Notes: generated by a model not told the origin, from the letters alone. Positions 18,961 to 31,129 are shown, counted from the first letter of the stretch. The stretch is 64,000 bases of DNA from Solimonas sp040754295 (GCA_040754295.1 JBFMCQ010000007.1:26246-90245); one strand, 5' to 3'. Numbers and translations: made by a program.

Positions 18961-20124
18961 TCAGTCCGCGATCAGCTTGAGCTCCACACGCCGGTTCTCG
19001 GCGCGGCCTTCCGGCGTCTCGTTGGACGCCACCGGCTTGAACTCGCCGTAGCCCATCGCCACGAGGCCGTCGCCGTCAACGCCGCGCGAGATCAGGTACT
19101 GGCGAACCGCCTCGGCGCGCTGCTGCGACAGCATGTGGTTGTAGGACTCGTTGCCAATGCTGTCGGTGTGGCCGCCGATCTCGATGCGCAGACCCGGCTG
19201 GCCCTTCAGCGACGCCGCGACGTCGTCGAGGATCTGCTTCGACTCGGCGGTCAGGATGGCCGTGTCGTTCTCAAACTGCACGCCCCTGAGGATCAGCGGC
19301 TGCTCGGTCGGCGCCTCGTACGGCGCCGGCTGCGGTGCCGTCGTTACCGGCTCCACTGTGCAGCCGCGGCCATCGACGGGTGTGCCGGCCGGAGTCCCCG
19401 GGCACTGATCGAGGCTGTCGAGCACGCCGTCGCCGTCCGAATCGGTACCGCAGTCGCTGCGACCGGTGATCGGGTCGACCACGGCCAGCTCGCATTCCTC
19501 GGCGACCTCCGGCGCTTCGTGCTGGGGTAGCGCGAACAGCGGCGTCAGCGGCAGCTGCAGGCCCAGACCGATGCGGTAATCGATCAGGATGTCTTCATCC
19601 GCGACCGACTTGTCGTTGTCCTGACCGAGCACGCGCGCCTCGAGGCGCGCCGCTATGCCGTGCCAGTTCAGCGGGATCAGTGCACCGCCGCCGAGATTGA
19701 TGCCGAAGTGCTCGTGCTCCGAGCCGCGCACGTCGTCCTGCACGACACCAAGGCCACCGAGAACAAAGGGCTTGAAGCGCGGCGCCACGGGAGCGCCGTC
19801 ACCCCAGCCGAACAGGCCGAAGTCGTAGACCAGATCCAGCATCAGGCCGCGCTGGTAATCGCTCCGGCCGTCGGTGTCGCGATCGCGGCTCAAGGCGTGG
19901 AACGTCAGCTCAGCCGCCCAGTTCGCGTAACCGAATTCGGTCAGCGGCCAGCCTAGATGTACCTCGCCGCCATAGCCGTTGTCGGAGTCGCGGGCGCTGT
20001 CGTTGAGCTCGTAGATGAATGCGGCGCCGACGTACGAAATGTCGTAGTCGTCGACCGTCACCGCGTGGGCGGCGCCCATCCAGAACACGGTCGCAGCCGC
20101 AGCCGATATCAGCTTCATGCGCAT
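18961..20124 (-). CDS. OmpA-family outer membrane protein
   Basis: 387 residues. A signal peptide ending near AHAV leads into a beta-barrel region (about 25-215), then a calcium-binding thrombospondin type 3-like repeat (DSDGDGVLDSLDQCPGTPAG) and a C-terminal OmpA domain that binds peptidoglycan (IEIGGHTDSIGNESYN, then SQQRAEAVRQYLISRGV and NRRVEL). It anchors the outer membrane to the wall. Two in-frame ATGs lie two codons apart; I take the first. Confidence 0.9.
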   Translation of the reverse strand: MRMKLISAAAATVFWMGAAHAVTVDDYDISYVGAAFIYELNDSARDSDNGYGGEVHLGWPLTEFGYANWAAELTFHALSRDRDTDGRSDYQRGLMLDLVYDFGLFGWGDGAPVAPRFKPFVLGGLGVVQDDVRGSEHEHFGINLGGGALIPLNWHGIAARLEARVLGQDNDKSVADEDILIDYRIGLGLQLPLTPLFALPQHEAPEVAEECELAVVDPITGRSDCGTDSDGDGVLDSLDQCPGTPAGTPVDGRGCTVEPVTTAPQPAPYEAPTEQPLILRGVQFENDTAILTAESKQILDDVAASLKGQPGLRIEIGGHTDSIGNESYNHMLSQQRAEAVRQYLISRGVDGDGLVAMGYGEFKPVASNETPEGRAENRRVELKLIAD

Positions 20125-20233
20125 CAGGATTCCCCAGAGTTGTACCGCTTATGCTTGTAGCCGGCACTGTACTGATTCGCGATTGCAGCGGCAACCGCAG
20201 CACCGCCGGGCGTCGAGCCCCGGGGTAAGGCGG

Positions 20234-21250
20234 CTACGCCGTCTGCAAGGCACGCACGCACTCGGCGATCAGCGCCGGTCCGCGGTAGATGAACCCGGTA
20301 TAGATCTGCACGAGATCGGCACCGCAGTCACGCTTGTGCCGCGCGTCGGCGCCGCTGAGCACGCCGCCGACACCGATCAGGGGAAAGTCCGCGCCTACTC
20401 GCTGCCGCAGACGCCACAGCACATCGTCGGCGAGCGGCCGCAGCGGCGCCCCCGACAGGCCGCCCGCTTCGGCGGCGAGCGGCTCGTCCGCGAGTCCCGG
20501 ACGCGCAATCGTCGTGTTCGTCGCAATCAGGCCGTCGATGCCGCACTCGCGCGCCACGGTGGCGATGGCGTCGAGCTGTGCATCGGACACGTCCGGCGCG
20601 ATCTTTACGAGGATCGGACGACGCTGGCCGTGCGCCTGCGCCAGACGCTCGCCCTCGCCGTGCAGCGCCGCCAGCAGCGCGCGCAGCCGCGGCTCCTCCT
20701 GCAGTTCGCGCAGATTCTGCGTATTCGGCGAGGAGATGTTGACGCTGACGTAGGACGCCGCCGCGTAGACTCGGCGCAGGCAGTGCAGATAGTCCTCGTC
20801 GGCGCGCTCGATCGGCGTATCGAAGTTCTTGCCGATGTTGATCCCGAGCACGCCGTCGTAGCCCGATTCGGCGACCTGCGCCAGCAGATGGTCCACGCCC
20901 TTGTTGTTGAAGCCGAGGCGGTTGATCAGCGCCCGATGCTGCGGCAGCCGGAACAGCCGCGGCCGCGGATTGCCGGGCTGAGGCCGCGGCGTGACCGTGC
21001 CGACCTCCACGAAGCCGAAGCCGAGCGCCTGCCAGGCCTGCAGACACTCCCCGTTCTTGTCGAGCCCGGCAGCGAGCCCGATGCGGTTCGCAAAGCGCAA
21101 GCCCAGCAGCGAAACCGGTGCCGCGGGCACCGCCCGTTGCCGGAACGGCGCCGTCGCCAGCCGCGGAAAGCGCCGCAACGTCTCCAGCGTCAGCTCGTGC
21201 GCATGCTCCGCGTCGAGCCGGAACAGCAGGTCCCGGGCGAGGCCGTACAT
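20234..21250 (-). CDS. pyrD: Dihydroorotate dehydrogenase (quinone), class 2
   Basis: A 338-residue FMN enzyme of pyrimidine synthesis that delivers electrons to quinone at the inner membrane. The N-terminal amphipathic segment MYGLARDLLFRLDAEHAHE marks class 2. The active region has GLDKNGE, the base serine in VNISSPNT, and GVGGVLSGADA near the FMN phosphate. The ATG at 21250 overlaps the stop of the upstream ABC1-type gene by one base, an unusual but tight pairing. Confidence 0.97.
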   Translation of the reverse strand: MYGLARDLLFRLDAEHAHELTLETLRRFPRLATAPFRQRAVPAAPVSLLGLRFANRIGLAAGLDKNGECLQAWQALGFGFVEVGTVTPRPQPGNPRPRLFRLPQHRALINRLGFNNKGVDHLLAQVAESGYDGVLGINIGKNFDTPIERADEDYLHCLRRVYAAASYVSVNISSPNTQNLRELQEEPRLRALLAALHGEGERLAQAHGQRRPILVKIAPDVSDAQLDAIATVARECGIDGLIATNTTIARPGLADEPLAAEAGGLSGAPLRPLADDVLWRLRQRVGADFPLIGVGGVLSGADARHKRDCGADLVQIYTGFIYRGPALIAECVRALQTA

Positions 21251-23226
21251 CAGGCCAGCGCGCTGAATCGTGCGGGCGCCAGGCGTGCGCGCAGTGCGCG
21301 CGGCAACGGCAGCGTCTGCGCCAGCCGATAGCGCAGGGCACTGATCTCCTCGTGCAGCCGGTCCTGCATCAGCGTCAGCGGCAGTCGCAGCAGGCTGCGC
21401 AGGACGTCGACCGCGAGCCGCCCCTTCGGATCTTTCTCGTAGAGCGAGCCGAAGCTGCCGGCGGCGGCGAAGAGTGCGCGCGACAGATGCAGGTAGTCGC
21501 GTCGAATGACCACGCCAGCATGCTGCGTATTGGACAGCAAGTGCAAGACAGTCTGGCCGCGAGCATGCAAACCTTCGAGCCCGCCGCGGTGCAGCTCGAA
21601 GACGAAGTTGCGCCGGGTCAGCGGGGTCACGCCTTTCTTGCGCAGCGTCTCGTCGAGCGCGGACTTGATCTGTGCGCGCCGCCCGACGTTGGCCTGCGGC
21701 TGCGTGCTGCAGGCGATCAGCGAGTCGGCCAGCATCGCCGTGTCGGCGGTCACCGCGGCCGCGAGATAATTCCAGACCGCGCTCCACTTGCCGTCGAGCG
21801 CGACGACGTTGCCCCAGTCGATCAGGTGCAGCGTGCCGTCGGATCCGACCATGATGTTTCCGGGGTGCAGATCGCCGTGCATCTCGCGATGCACGAACAC
21901 GTGATACAGCAGCGTGTACAACAGGCGCTCGGCCACGCGCTGCTGGAAGCGGCGGCGCTGCGCGGGCGGCAGACGCTCCAGCGCGCGCGTCAGGCTCGCC
22001 GCGTCGGACAGGAACTCCATCTCGATGATGCGGCGCGAGTGCCCGTACAGCTCCGGAACCTTCCACATCGTCGAGCGCAGGCTGCGCTCGTAGAAACGCA
22101 GATGATTCGCCGCCTCCTGGTCGAAGTCGAGCTCTTCCATGAAGCCGGCCACGAACTCATCGACCTGCTCGTGCATCGCGCGCAGGAACGGTGCCAGCTT
22201 CGAATGCGGCGCCCAGTACTGTGACGACATGATCGCGAGTCCGAGCACCATCTTGCCGATCGCGAACTCGCGGTCGATGTTCTGGCGCCCCACCTTGATC
22301 ACCACTGGGCGCAACACCTCGCGGCCGTCCTCGACGAACGGCTTCTTGGCGAGGTAGACCGAGCCGATCGAGCCCGAGCGCACCGGCTGCGCCGGATCGA
22401 AGTCCAGGTACAGCTTGTGCGGCGGCTTGCCGTGGCACTCGACGAAGGCCTGCTCGACCTCGTCGGCGCTCATCGGCGGGACGTCTTCGTGGAACACGGC
22501 GAGCTCGCGCGCGATCTCCTCGGGCAGGAAGTCCGCATTGGCCGCCGCCACCTGCGCCATCTTGACGAAGAACGGGCCGAACTCGTGGACCATGCGCGCG
22601 ATCAGCTGCGCCTGCGCCTTGAAGTCCTTCGGATCGGTCTGGAAGAACGGCTTGATGTAGCGCAGCGCGCGGATCTGCCGGCGCACGATCAGCAGGTCAC
22701 TGCGCACCAGCGCCGCGCGCCGCAGGATCTCGTTGAGCTGCCACTGGTTGAAGCGGCGCCCGGCCTTGAGAATGTTGACGACCTCGACCAGCAGCGGCTC
22801 GTAGGTGCGGATCACCAGCCGCACCATGTCCAGCGTCAGCTCGCCCAGCCCCTTGAGTTCCGGCGACGAGAACAGCTCGTTGAAGAATTGCCAGAACTCC
22901 TGCACCAGCTGCTCGGGCACGGGCATCGGCGAGCGCGCAACCGCCTGCTCGACGATGTAGCGGATCAGGTCTTCGGTGGACTGCTCGTTGGGAATCAGCC
23001 GGCGCGCGCGCAAATACGCCGTCAGACGCTCGGTGCTGCGCAGCAGTGGATGCCGGTACAGGCCGTCGAAGGCCGAATCGATCGCCGCCGCCAGTTCATC
23101 GCGGGTGACGTCGGTCTCCGAGCCGAGTACGCGCAGCAAGGGCACGAAGCCCTGTGACACCCGGTACGTCGAGACCGTGAGCGAGCGCAGCTCGCGCAGC
23201 AGGCCGGGGGACGCGATGTCGTCCAT
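21250..23226 (-). CDS. ABC1/UbiB-family atypical kinase-like protein
   Basis: 658 residues. A helical N-terminal extension of about 190 residues precedes an ABC1 (UbiB/ADCK) domain. Family residues seen: SGSIGSVYLAKK loop, VVIKVGR, HGDLHPGNIMV catalytic loop. Two key motifs deviate: the KxGQ motif reads KMAQ and the DFG metal motif reads DWG. UbiB relatives act in ubiquinone biosynthesis or lipid handling. I choose the ATG at 23226; a TTG at 23253 would overlap ribA. It is coupled to quinone-dependent pyrD. Confidence 0.85.
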   Translation of the reverse strand: MDDIASPGLLRELRSLTVSTYRVSQGFVPLLRVLGSETDVTRDELAAAIDSAFDGLYRHPLLRSTERLTAYLRARRLIPNEQSTEDLIRYIVEQAVARSPMPVPEQLVQEFWQFFNELFSSPELKGLGELTLDMVRLVIRTYEPLLVEVVNILKAGRRFNQWQLNEILRRAALVRSDLLIVRRQIRALRYIKPFFQTDPKDFKAQAQLIARMVHEFGPFFVKMAQVAAANADFLPEEIARELAVFHEDVPPMSADEVEQAFVECHGKPPHKLYLDFDPAQPVRSGSIGSVYLAKKPFVEDGREVLRPVVIKVGRQNIDREFAIGKMVLGLAIMSSQYWAPHSKLAPFLRAMHEQVDEFVAGFMEELDFDQEAANHLRFYERSLRSTMWKVPELYGHSRRIIEMEFLSDAASLTRALERLPPAQRRRFQQRVAERLLYTLLYHVFVHREMHGDLHPGNIMVGSDGTLHLIDWGNVVALDGKWSAVWNYLAAAVTADTAMLADSLIACSTQPQANVGRRAQIKSALDETLRKKGVTPLTRRNFVFELHRGGLEGLHARGQTVLHLLSNTQHAGVVIRRDYLHLSRALFAAAGSFGSLYEKDPKGRLAVDVLRSLLRLPLTLMQDRLHEEISALRYRLAQTLPLPRALRARLAPARFSALA

Positions 23227-23234
23227 GGGCGCGG

Positions 23235-23837
<603 letters not shown>

Positions 23838-23910
23838 AGAGGTCTCGGGGATGGCCGGGCAACCCGCTCAGTTTATCCGGAAACGTGGCAGCGCCGTGAC
23901 GGCATCGTTG

Positions 23911-25332
23911 CTACGCGCCGAACCAGTTCTGCCCGCAGACCCGCAGCGTGCGGCCGTTGACGCCGCCGGCCGCGGGCGAAGCCAGGAAGGCGACCGCTTC
24001 GGCGATGTCTTCCGGCAAACCACCCTGCGACAGCGAATTGATACGGCGGCCGACCTCGCGCGGACCGAGCGGCATCGCGGCCGTCATCTGCGTTTCGATG
24101 AATCCCGGCGCGACCGCGTTGATCGCCCCGCCGCGCTGCGCGAGCAGCGGCGCCATCGCGCCGACGTAACCGATGATGCCCGCCTTGCTCGCGCCGTAGT
24201 TGGTCTGGCCGGCATTACCGCCGATACCGCCGATCGAGGAGATGCAGACCAAGCGCGCGCCGTTCTTCAGGCCCTTCTGCAGCAGGCCATCGGTGATGCG
24301 CAGGATGGCGCCGAGGTTGATCGCCAGCACCAGATCCCAGTGCTCCGGCTTCATGTTGCGCAGCATCTTGTCGCGGGTGATGCCGGCGTTGTGCACGACG
24401 ACGTCGAGCCCGCCGAAGCGCGCGGTCTCCGCAGCGATGCGCTCGGCGGCGTCCGTCGCGGTCACGTCGAGGGCCAGACCGTGGCCGCCGAGGCCGGCCA
24501 TGGTCGCACCCAGACCGCCCTCCTGCGACGGGTGATCCACGCCGATGATCCGGGCGCCCTCGCGCGCCAGCACCTGCGAGATCGCCGCACCGATGCCGCG
24601 TGCCGCGCCGGTGACCAGCGCGCTCTTACCATGCAGGCTGCCCGGCAGGACGACCGCGGTATTCCCCGTGCCCTTGCCGACGACCAGCGACTGTCCGGAC
24701 ACGTAGGCAGCGTGCCCGGTCAGCAGGAAGCGCAGCGGCGCGTCCAGCCAGCGCTCGCCGCCGTCGAGCACTTCGATGAGATTGCAGGTGGAACCGTTCT
24801 TGCCGATCTCCTTGGCCAGCGAGCGCACGAAGCCACGCAGTGCAGTGGACGCGGTCTTGCCCGGCACGTCCTCGCAGGCGTCGGGATGCCGCGAGACGAC
24901 AACGACGCGGCCGTTCGCCGGCAGACTGCGCACGAGCGGCTGGAAAAAGTCGAACAGCTCACGCAGCTGCTCGGCGGACGCCAGACCGCTGCCGTCGAAG
25001 ACCAGCGCGCGGCTGCGCACCTCGCCGCTGTCGGCACCGGGATTGCCGGCCAGCGCCAGCTGGAGCTCGGTCGCGGCCGCCTTCAGCGGCGCCAGCCCGG
25101 CGTGGTCGGGCACGATGCGCACGCCGGCACCGGCGTCGCTCAAGACCTTCAGTAACGGCTTGGCCAGCACCGCGCGACTGTCGCCGCCGACGATGGCGAA
25201 ACTGCCTTCGAGCGGCCGCTCCGACCATGGGCCATCGGCGCGGCGCAGGCGCGGCGGCATCGGCAGGCCGAGCGTCGATGCCAGCGCCTTGCCGAGCGGG
25301 GACTGAGTGAACTCGAGGTAGCGATCGTTCAT
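23911..25332 (-). CDS. Long 3-oxoacyl-ACP reductase-like SDR (FabG4 type)
   Basis: 473 residues made of an N-terminal degenerate Rossmann domain (about 1-210) and a full SDR domain (about 220-473). The second domain has TGAARGIG, NAGITRDKM, catalytic Ser in ISSIGGIGG and the YGASK Tyr-Lys pair, so it should reduce beta-ketoacyl thioesters with NAD(P)H. The two-domain length matches the FabG4/HMW-FabG group. The ATG at 25332 has AGGAG upstream. FabG4 genes often sit beside MaoC and thiolase genes; none is present here. Confidence 0.9.
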   Translation of the reverse strand: MNDRYLEFTQSPLGKALASTLGLPMPPRLRRADGPWSERPLEGSFAIVGGDSRAVLAKPLLKVLSDAGAGVRIVPDHAGLAPLKAAATELQLALAGNPGADSGEVRSRALVFDGSGLASAEQLRELFDFFQPLVRSLPANGRVVVVSRHPDACEDVPGKTASTALRGFVRSLAKEIGKNGSTCNLIEVLDGGERWLDAPLRFLLTGHAAYVSGQSLVVGKGTGNTAVVLPGSLHGKSALVTGAARGIGAAISQVLAREGARIIGVDHPSQEGGLGATMAGLGGHGLALDVTATDAAERIAAETARFGGLDVVVHNAGITRDKMLRNMKPEHWDLVLAINLGAILRITDGLLQKGLKNGARLVCISSIGGIGGNAGQTNYGASKAGIIGYVGAMAPLLAQRGGAINAVAPGFIETQMTAAMPLGPREVGRRINSLSQGGLPEDIAEAVAFLASPAAGGVNGRTLRVCGQNWFGA

Positions 25333-25586
25333 CGCTGCTCCTGATCGATCGGGTGATGCGGCAATTATCCCAGGCGCGGCGCGAGACCGCCGTGGCACTG
25401 CACACGCCTGCACGCGCCGCCGCCGCCATTGACGTGCACCGGGGTCTGAAGGGATAGTCCGCCTTCCGCGACGTGGACCTGCGCCACGACGCCTTGGGGG
25501 GCGCGCGGACGGCGCCGCCGGAGCAGCCCGCATCTTCCGCCGCATTGGCGCTCGACAAGCATACTCCGGGAGGCTTGGGACGATCC

Positions 25587-26384
25587 ATGGGCACAAAGGG
25601 CGTGATCATGATCATCGCGGCCGTCGCGGTCGCTGCCGGCACGTATTTCGGCCTTGAGGCCGCGTTCCCGCCGCCCGAGCCCGATCCGGACAGTGGCCCG
25701 CTGGTCAGCGTCGAAGAGATCTTCGCCGGCCGCGTCGCGGTTGCCGACACCGGCGCGGCCAGTGCCGAAGACGCCACCGGCAAGCTCGCGGCACAGGACT
25801 TCGCGCCGCCCGATGCCGGGACGATGAACGCCACCGAGTTGGTGGACGCCGAGTCCCGGATGCCGTCACCCGCGCCCGACAACCCGACGGCCGCGCCAAT
25901 GCCGGAACCGGAACCGGCGCCGGAACCGACGCCCGAGCCGAGCCCGGTCCCGACACCCAAGCCCACGCCGGAGCCGACCGCAAAAGCTGCAAAAGCAGCT
26001 CCACCCGCACCGGCAGGCCTTCCGACGCCGAGACCCACCGCAGGCAAGAGCCCGCCGCCGAAGCTGACGCAGTGGTGGGGCCCAGAGTCGCCCGCCCGCC
26101 TCTCGATCATCTACGCCGGCTCCGCGGCGTACACGCGCGCCATCGTGCTGATGTTCAACGGCGCCTTCGACGACGCAAGCTCGGCGGACCGCAACCTGAG
26201 CGTCACCGGCCCCGGCGGCAAGGCCATGCAAGGCCGCTGGCAGGTCGGTGCCAACAACAAGCGCATGCTGCTGTTCCCGGTCGACAGGCCGGGGATTTAC
26301 ACCGTCAGCGTCCAACCGGAACTCTCCGACCGCAATGGCCGCAAGCTCGGCAAGCGCCTCAGCGGCCCGGTGCAGGTGCGCTAG
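25587..26384 (+). CDS. Single-pass membrane protein with Pro-rich linker, unknown
   Basis: 265 residues. A transmembrane helix lies at about residues 5-25, then an acidic region, then a long PE/PT/PK-repeat linker (about 105-145) and a C-terminal beta-rich domain of about 95 residues (SIIYAGSAAYTRAIVLMFNG, ending in KRLSGPVQVR). The TM plus Pro-rich linker layout is TonB-like, but the C-terminus lacks a TonB domain. It probably projects into the periplasm. The ATG at 25587 has GGGAGG upstream. I do not recognise the family. Confidence 0.65.
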   Translation: MGTKGVIMIIAAVAVAAGTYFGLEAAFPPPEPDPDSGPLVSVEEIFAGRVAVADTGAASAEDATGKLAAQDFAPPDAGTMNATELVDAESRMPSPAPDNPTAAPMPEPEPAPEPTPEPSPVPTPKPTPEPTAKAAKAAPPAPAGLPTPRPTAGKSPPPKLTQWWGPESPARLSIIYAGSAAYTRAIVLMFNGAFDDASSADRNLSVTGPGGKAMQGRWQVGANNKRMLLFPVDRPGIYTVSVQPELSDRNGRKLGKRLSGPVQVR

Positions 26385-26433
26385 CTGGCCACCCCACAGG
26401 CAGCGATGCAGGACCCGATCCGGGGGAGCCGCA

Positions 26434-27744
26434 TCAAGACTCCTGCAGCACGTAGGTCGTCACCGGCGCTTCGATTCCCTTGACGTAACGCCGCCGCCGC
26501 TTCGCCGGCAGCGACTCGCCACTTTCGAGCAGCGTCGTTTCGTCGATGTGGATTTCGCCGTCGGCGGCCTTGTCGCAGAGCCGCGAGGCCAGGTTCACCG
26601 CCGGCCCCACCGCCATGTACTCGTAGCGCCCGCCATCGCCGACGATGCCGACGGCGACACTGCCGCTCGCCACGCCGACGCCCAGCCCCAGCTGCGGCGA
26701 GAAGCGCTTGATCACGGGTCGCACGCGCAGCTGCAGCTTGCGCGCAAGCCGGATCGCGCGCTGTGCGCGATCGGCATACGGCACCGGCGCGCCGATCAGG
26801 ATCAGCGCGCCGTCGCCGGCCAAATCCTTCACGGTGCCGCCGAACTCCTGCGAGACCGTGGCGACCGCGCCGTAGAACGCGCGCAACAGCCGCATCACCT
26901 GCTCCGGCCTGTGCATCTGCGCATGCGCGGTGAACTGGCGGATGTCGCAGCAGACCACGGCGATGTCGACGCGCTTGCGCGCCATCGCGTATCGCAGGCC
27001 GCGTTCGCGCACCAGCTCGGCGACCTGCGGCGACAGAAACTGCGCCATGTACATGCCGCGCGCACCCTGGATCATGTAATAGCGCAGCGCGCCGACCAGA
27101 AATACCAGCTCGCCGACCGCGAGCATCAGCGGCGCCACCGACGCCGGCAGCACCAGTGACGTCGACAGAAACGGCAGCGCCGCCAGCGCACCCAGGATAC
27201 GCACCTGCTCGGCGCGGTCCGGACGCTGGCGCAGCAGCAGCGCACCGGCGAGCAGCACCAGCAGGCCCGCGGGCACGGTCGGCAGCAGGAACACGCCGAA
27301 GCGCGGATCCGGCAGCCGCCCTTCGGCCATGCCCTGCGCCAACTCGTGGTAGCGCAGCTCGGGCAGCGCGGCGGCCAGCGCCGCATAGCCGAGCGCGAGG
27401 ATCTGCGCGCTGCGGATCAGGACGTCGCGGCGGCGCTCACCGGCCGTGTCGGGCACCGTGCGCGAGACGCGCAGGCCCCACTCGCAGCCGGCGATGAAGG
27501 TCAGCGCGTCGAGCAGCCCGATGCCGCGCAGCCACCACGGCATTTCCGGCGCAAACCAGTGGCGCATGCCCAGCGCATTGACGTAGACGGTGACGCCGAG
27601 CAGGCCCAGGAACAGCGCCAGCGCGCGGCTCGTCGGGCTTGCGCGGTCGGTGAGCCAGAACATCAGGCCCATGCCCAGCGCGATGATCGCTACGACCTCG
27701 TACCCACTGGCCACCACCGCGTCTCCGTTGACCGAGTGCAGCAT
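26434..27744 (-). CDS. Membrane-bound class III adenylate/guanylate cyclase
   Basis: 436 residues: about six transmembrane helices (15-240) followed by a class III cyclase domain (about 255-430). The metal-binding Asp lies in VVCCDIRQFT and the second metal site in KDLAGDGALI; the transition-state Asn and Arg are in VGPAVNLASRL. It should make a cyclic nucleotide under the control of its membrane domain. Whether it makes cAMP or cGMP cannot be settled here. The start codon lies inside an inverted repeat shared with the divergent uup promoter region. Confidence 0.9.
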   Translation of the reverse strand: MLHSVNGDAVVASGYEVVAIIALGMGLMFWLTDRASPTSRALALFLGLLGVTVYVNALGMRHWFAPEMPWWLRGIGLLDALTFIAGCEWGLRVSRTVPDTAGERRRDVLIRSAQILALGYAALAAALPELRYHELAQGMAEGRLPDPRFGVFLLPTVPAGLLVLLAGALLLRQRPDRAEQVRILGALAALPFLSTSLVLPASVAPLMLAVGELVFLVGALRYYMIQGARGMYMAQFLSPQVAELVRERGLRYAMARKRVDIAVVCCDIRQFTAHAQMHRPEQVMRLLRAFYGAVATVSQEFGGTVKDLAGDGALILIGAPVPYADRAQRAIRLARKLQLRVRPVIKRFSPQLGLGVGVASGSVAVGIVGDGGRYEYMAVGPAVNLASRLCDKAADGEIHIDETTLLESGESLPAKRRRRYVKGIEAPVTTYVLQES

Positions 27745-27823
27745 TGTAGGAGCACTCCGTGGGTTCAGCCCGCGGGCAGCCTCCGCCGTCGGGCTGAAGT
27801 CAGACCGACAGCCGACCTACAAT
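27743..27823. repeat. Inverted repeat with conserved TTCAGCCCG core
   Basis: Perfect outer arms ATTGTAGG (27743-27750) and CCTACAAT (27816-27823) enclose GGGTTCAGCCCG and CGGGCTGAAG stems. It fills the divergent space between the cyclase start and uup. The core resembles the hairpin at 3909-3922, and CCGACCTAC recurs at 29929-29938, so it belongs to a dispersed intergenic family. Confidence 0.65.
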
Positions 27824-27847
27824 GCGCAGCCGTTTCACCAATCTTCC

Positions 27848-29710
<1,863 letters not shown>

Positions 29711-29935
29711 CGGTCGCGGAAATCAGAGCGGTGAGGGTCGTGCGTTTCATGGTTGCTCCTGGTGGTGGGGATCTGCTTGTCCCCGCCGGGGCCGATCGGG
29801 AAGATCGTCCCGCTGATGCCTCACCCATGTTCCGGGTCGCAGTTTGCCTGCGCCTGTACGCCGCCCGACGCTTCCGCAGACCTGTACCGACGTCCGCCCG
29901 TTCGGCGAGCAGGCCGTCGGCAAGGGGTCGCCGAC

Positions 29936-31129
29936 CTACGGAGCGGCGTCGGTCAGGGTCGCGACCACCGCTCTCCTGAACGGCGCCAGACGGCCGCCGA
30001 TGCGCAGCGCAGCGCTGCGCGCCAGGCGTGCCGGCAGGCGATCGTCGGTGTAGAGCTTCACGATCGCGTTGGTGGCCAGATACAGCGGCCGGCTCGCGCG
30101 GCGATGGGCGCTCTGATAGCGCGCGAGTCCTGCGGCCTCGGCGATGTCGCTGCCGCGGGCCAGCGACATGCGGATTTCGCGCGCGAGGCTGTCCTGTCCG
30201 CGCAGGCCCAGATTGAAACCGTGCGCGGTGACCGGATGCATGCCGACGGCCGCATCGCCGATCAGCGCATAGCGCTGCGCGACGAAGCGCTCGGCCCAGA
30301 CGGCGACGAGCGGATAGGCGAAGCGTTCGCCGATCAGTTCCATCGCGCCGAGGCGTCCCTGCAGGCGCTGCTCGATGTTGCGCGCAAAGTCCGCCGGTGC
30401 GGTTCTGCGCAGCACGTCGATTTCGCGTGCGGGCAGGGTCAGCACGACCGAGCTGCGCTGGCCATTCATCGGTAGTGTCGCCAGCGTGGCGCCATAGTCG
30501 AACCACTCGCTGGCGGTGCCGTCGTGCGGCAGCTCGTGCGCCATGCGACAGACCAGCATGGTCTTGCCGAAGTCGTGCATCGCCGCAGGTATGCCCATTG
30601 CGCGCCGCGTCTCCGAAAAACGGCTGTCGGCGGCCACCACGAGTCGCGCGGTCAGCAAGCGGCCGTCGGCGAGGGTGAGCTCGGCGCGATCGGCGAGGCT
30701 ACGCACGTGCACGACCCGCGTCGGCGCGATCAGCTCGACCTGCGGCTGTGTGCGCACTGCCTCGAAGGCAGCGCGCCGGATCAGGTGGTTGGAGACCAGG
30801 TGGCCGAGTTCGCCTGTCTGGCCACTCTCGTGGGCAAAGCGCAGCGCGTAGGGCGAGCGGCCGTCTCGCACCTGGGCGATGCGCAGCGGTGCAATCTCGG
30901 CGGCGGGAATGTGCCGCCAGACGTCGAGGTCGCGCAGCAGGCGGGCCGACAGCTGCGTCAGCGCGATCTCGCGTCCGTCGAAGGCCGGCTCGGCCAGCGC
31001 CGACGGCTCCTGGCATTCGACCAGCGCGATCTGCAGCGCGGTGCCGGCCAGCGAGCGCGCGAAGCACAGGCCCGCGGGACCGGCGCCGACGATGACGACG
31101 TCGTAGTGCGGAATCGGTCGGGGATTCAT
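29936..31129 (-). CDS. ubiM: 5-demethoxyubiquinol hydroxylase UbiM
   Basis: A 397-residue FAD monooxygenase of the UbiH/UbiF/UbiM group. The dinucleotide fold is VVIVGAGPAGLCFARSLAG; PAFDGREIALTQLS and ALIGDAAVGMHPVTAHGFNL are characteristic of UbiM, which hydroxylates the ubiquinone ring. This replaces one or more of UbiF/H/I in many proteobacteria. I start at the ATG at 31129 (MNPRPIPHYDVV); 13 extra codons upstream look non-coding. Confidence 0.9.
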   Translation of the reverse strand: MNPRPIPHYDVVIVGAGPAGLCFARSLAGTALQIALVECQEPSALAEPAFDGREIALTQLSARLLRDLDVWRHIPAAEIAPLRIAQVRDGRSPYALRFAHESGQTGELGHLVSNHLIRRAAFEAVRTQPQVELIAPTRVVHVRSLADRAELTLADGRLLTARLVVAADSRFSETRRAMGIPAAMHDFGKTMLVCRMAHELPHDGTASEWFDYGATLATLPMNGQRSSVVLTLPAREIDVLRRTAPADFARNIEQRLQGRLGAMELIGERFAYPLVAVWAERFVAQRYALIGDAAVGMHPVTAHGFNLGLRGQDSLAREIRMSLARGSDIAEAAGLARYQSAHRRASRPLYLATNAIVKLYTDDRLPARLARSAALRIGGRLAPFRRAVVATLTDAAP

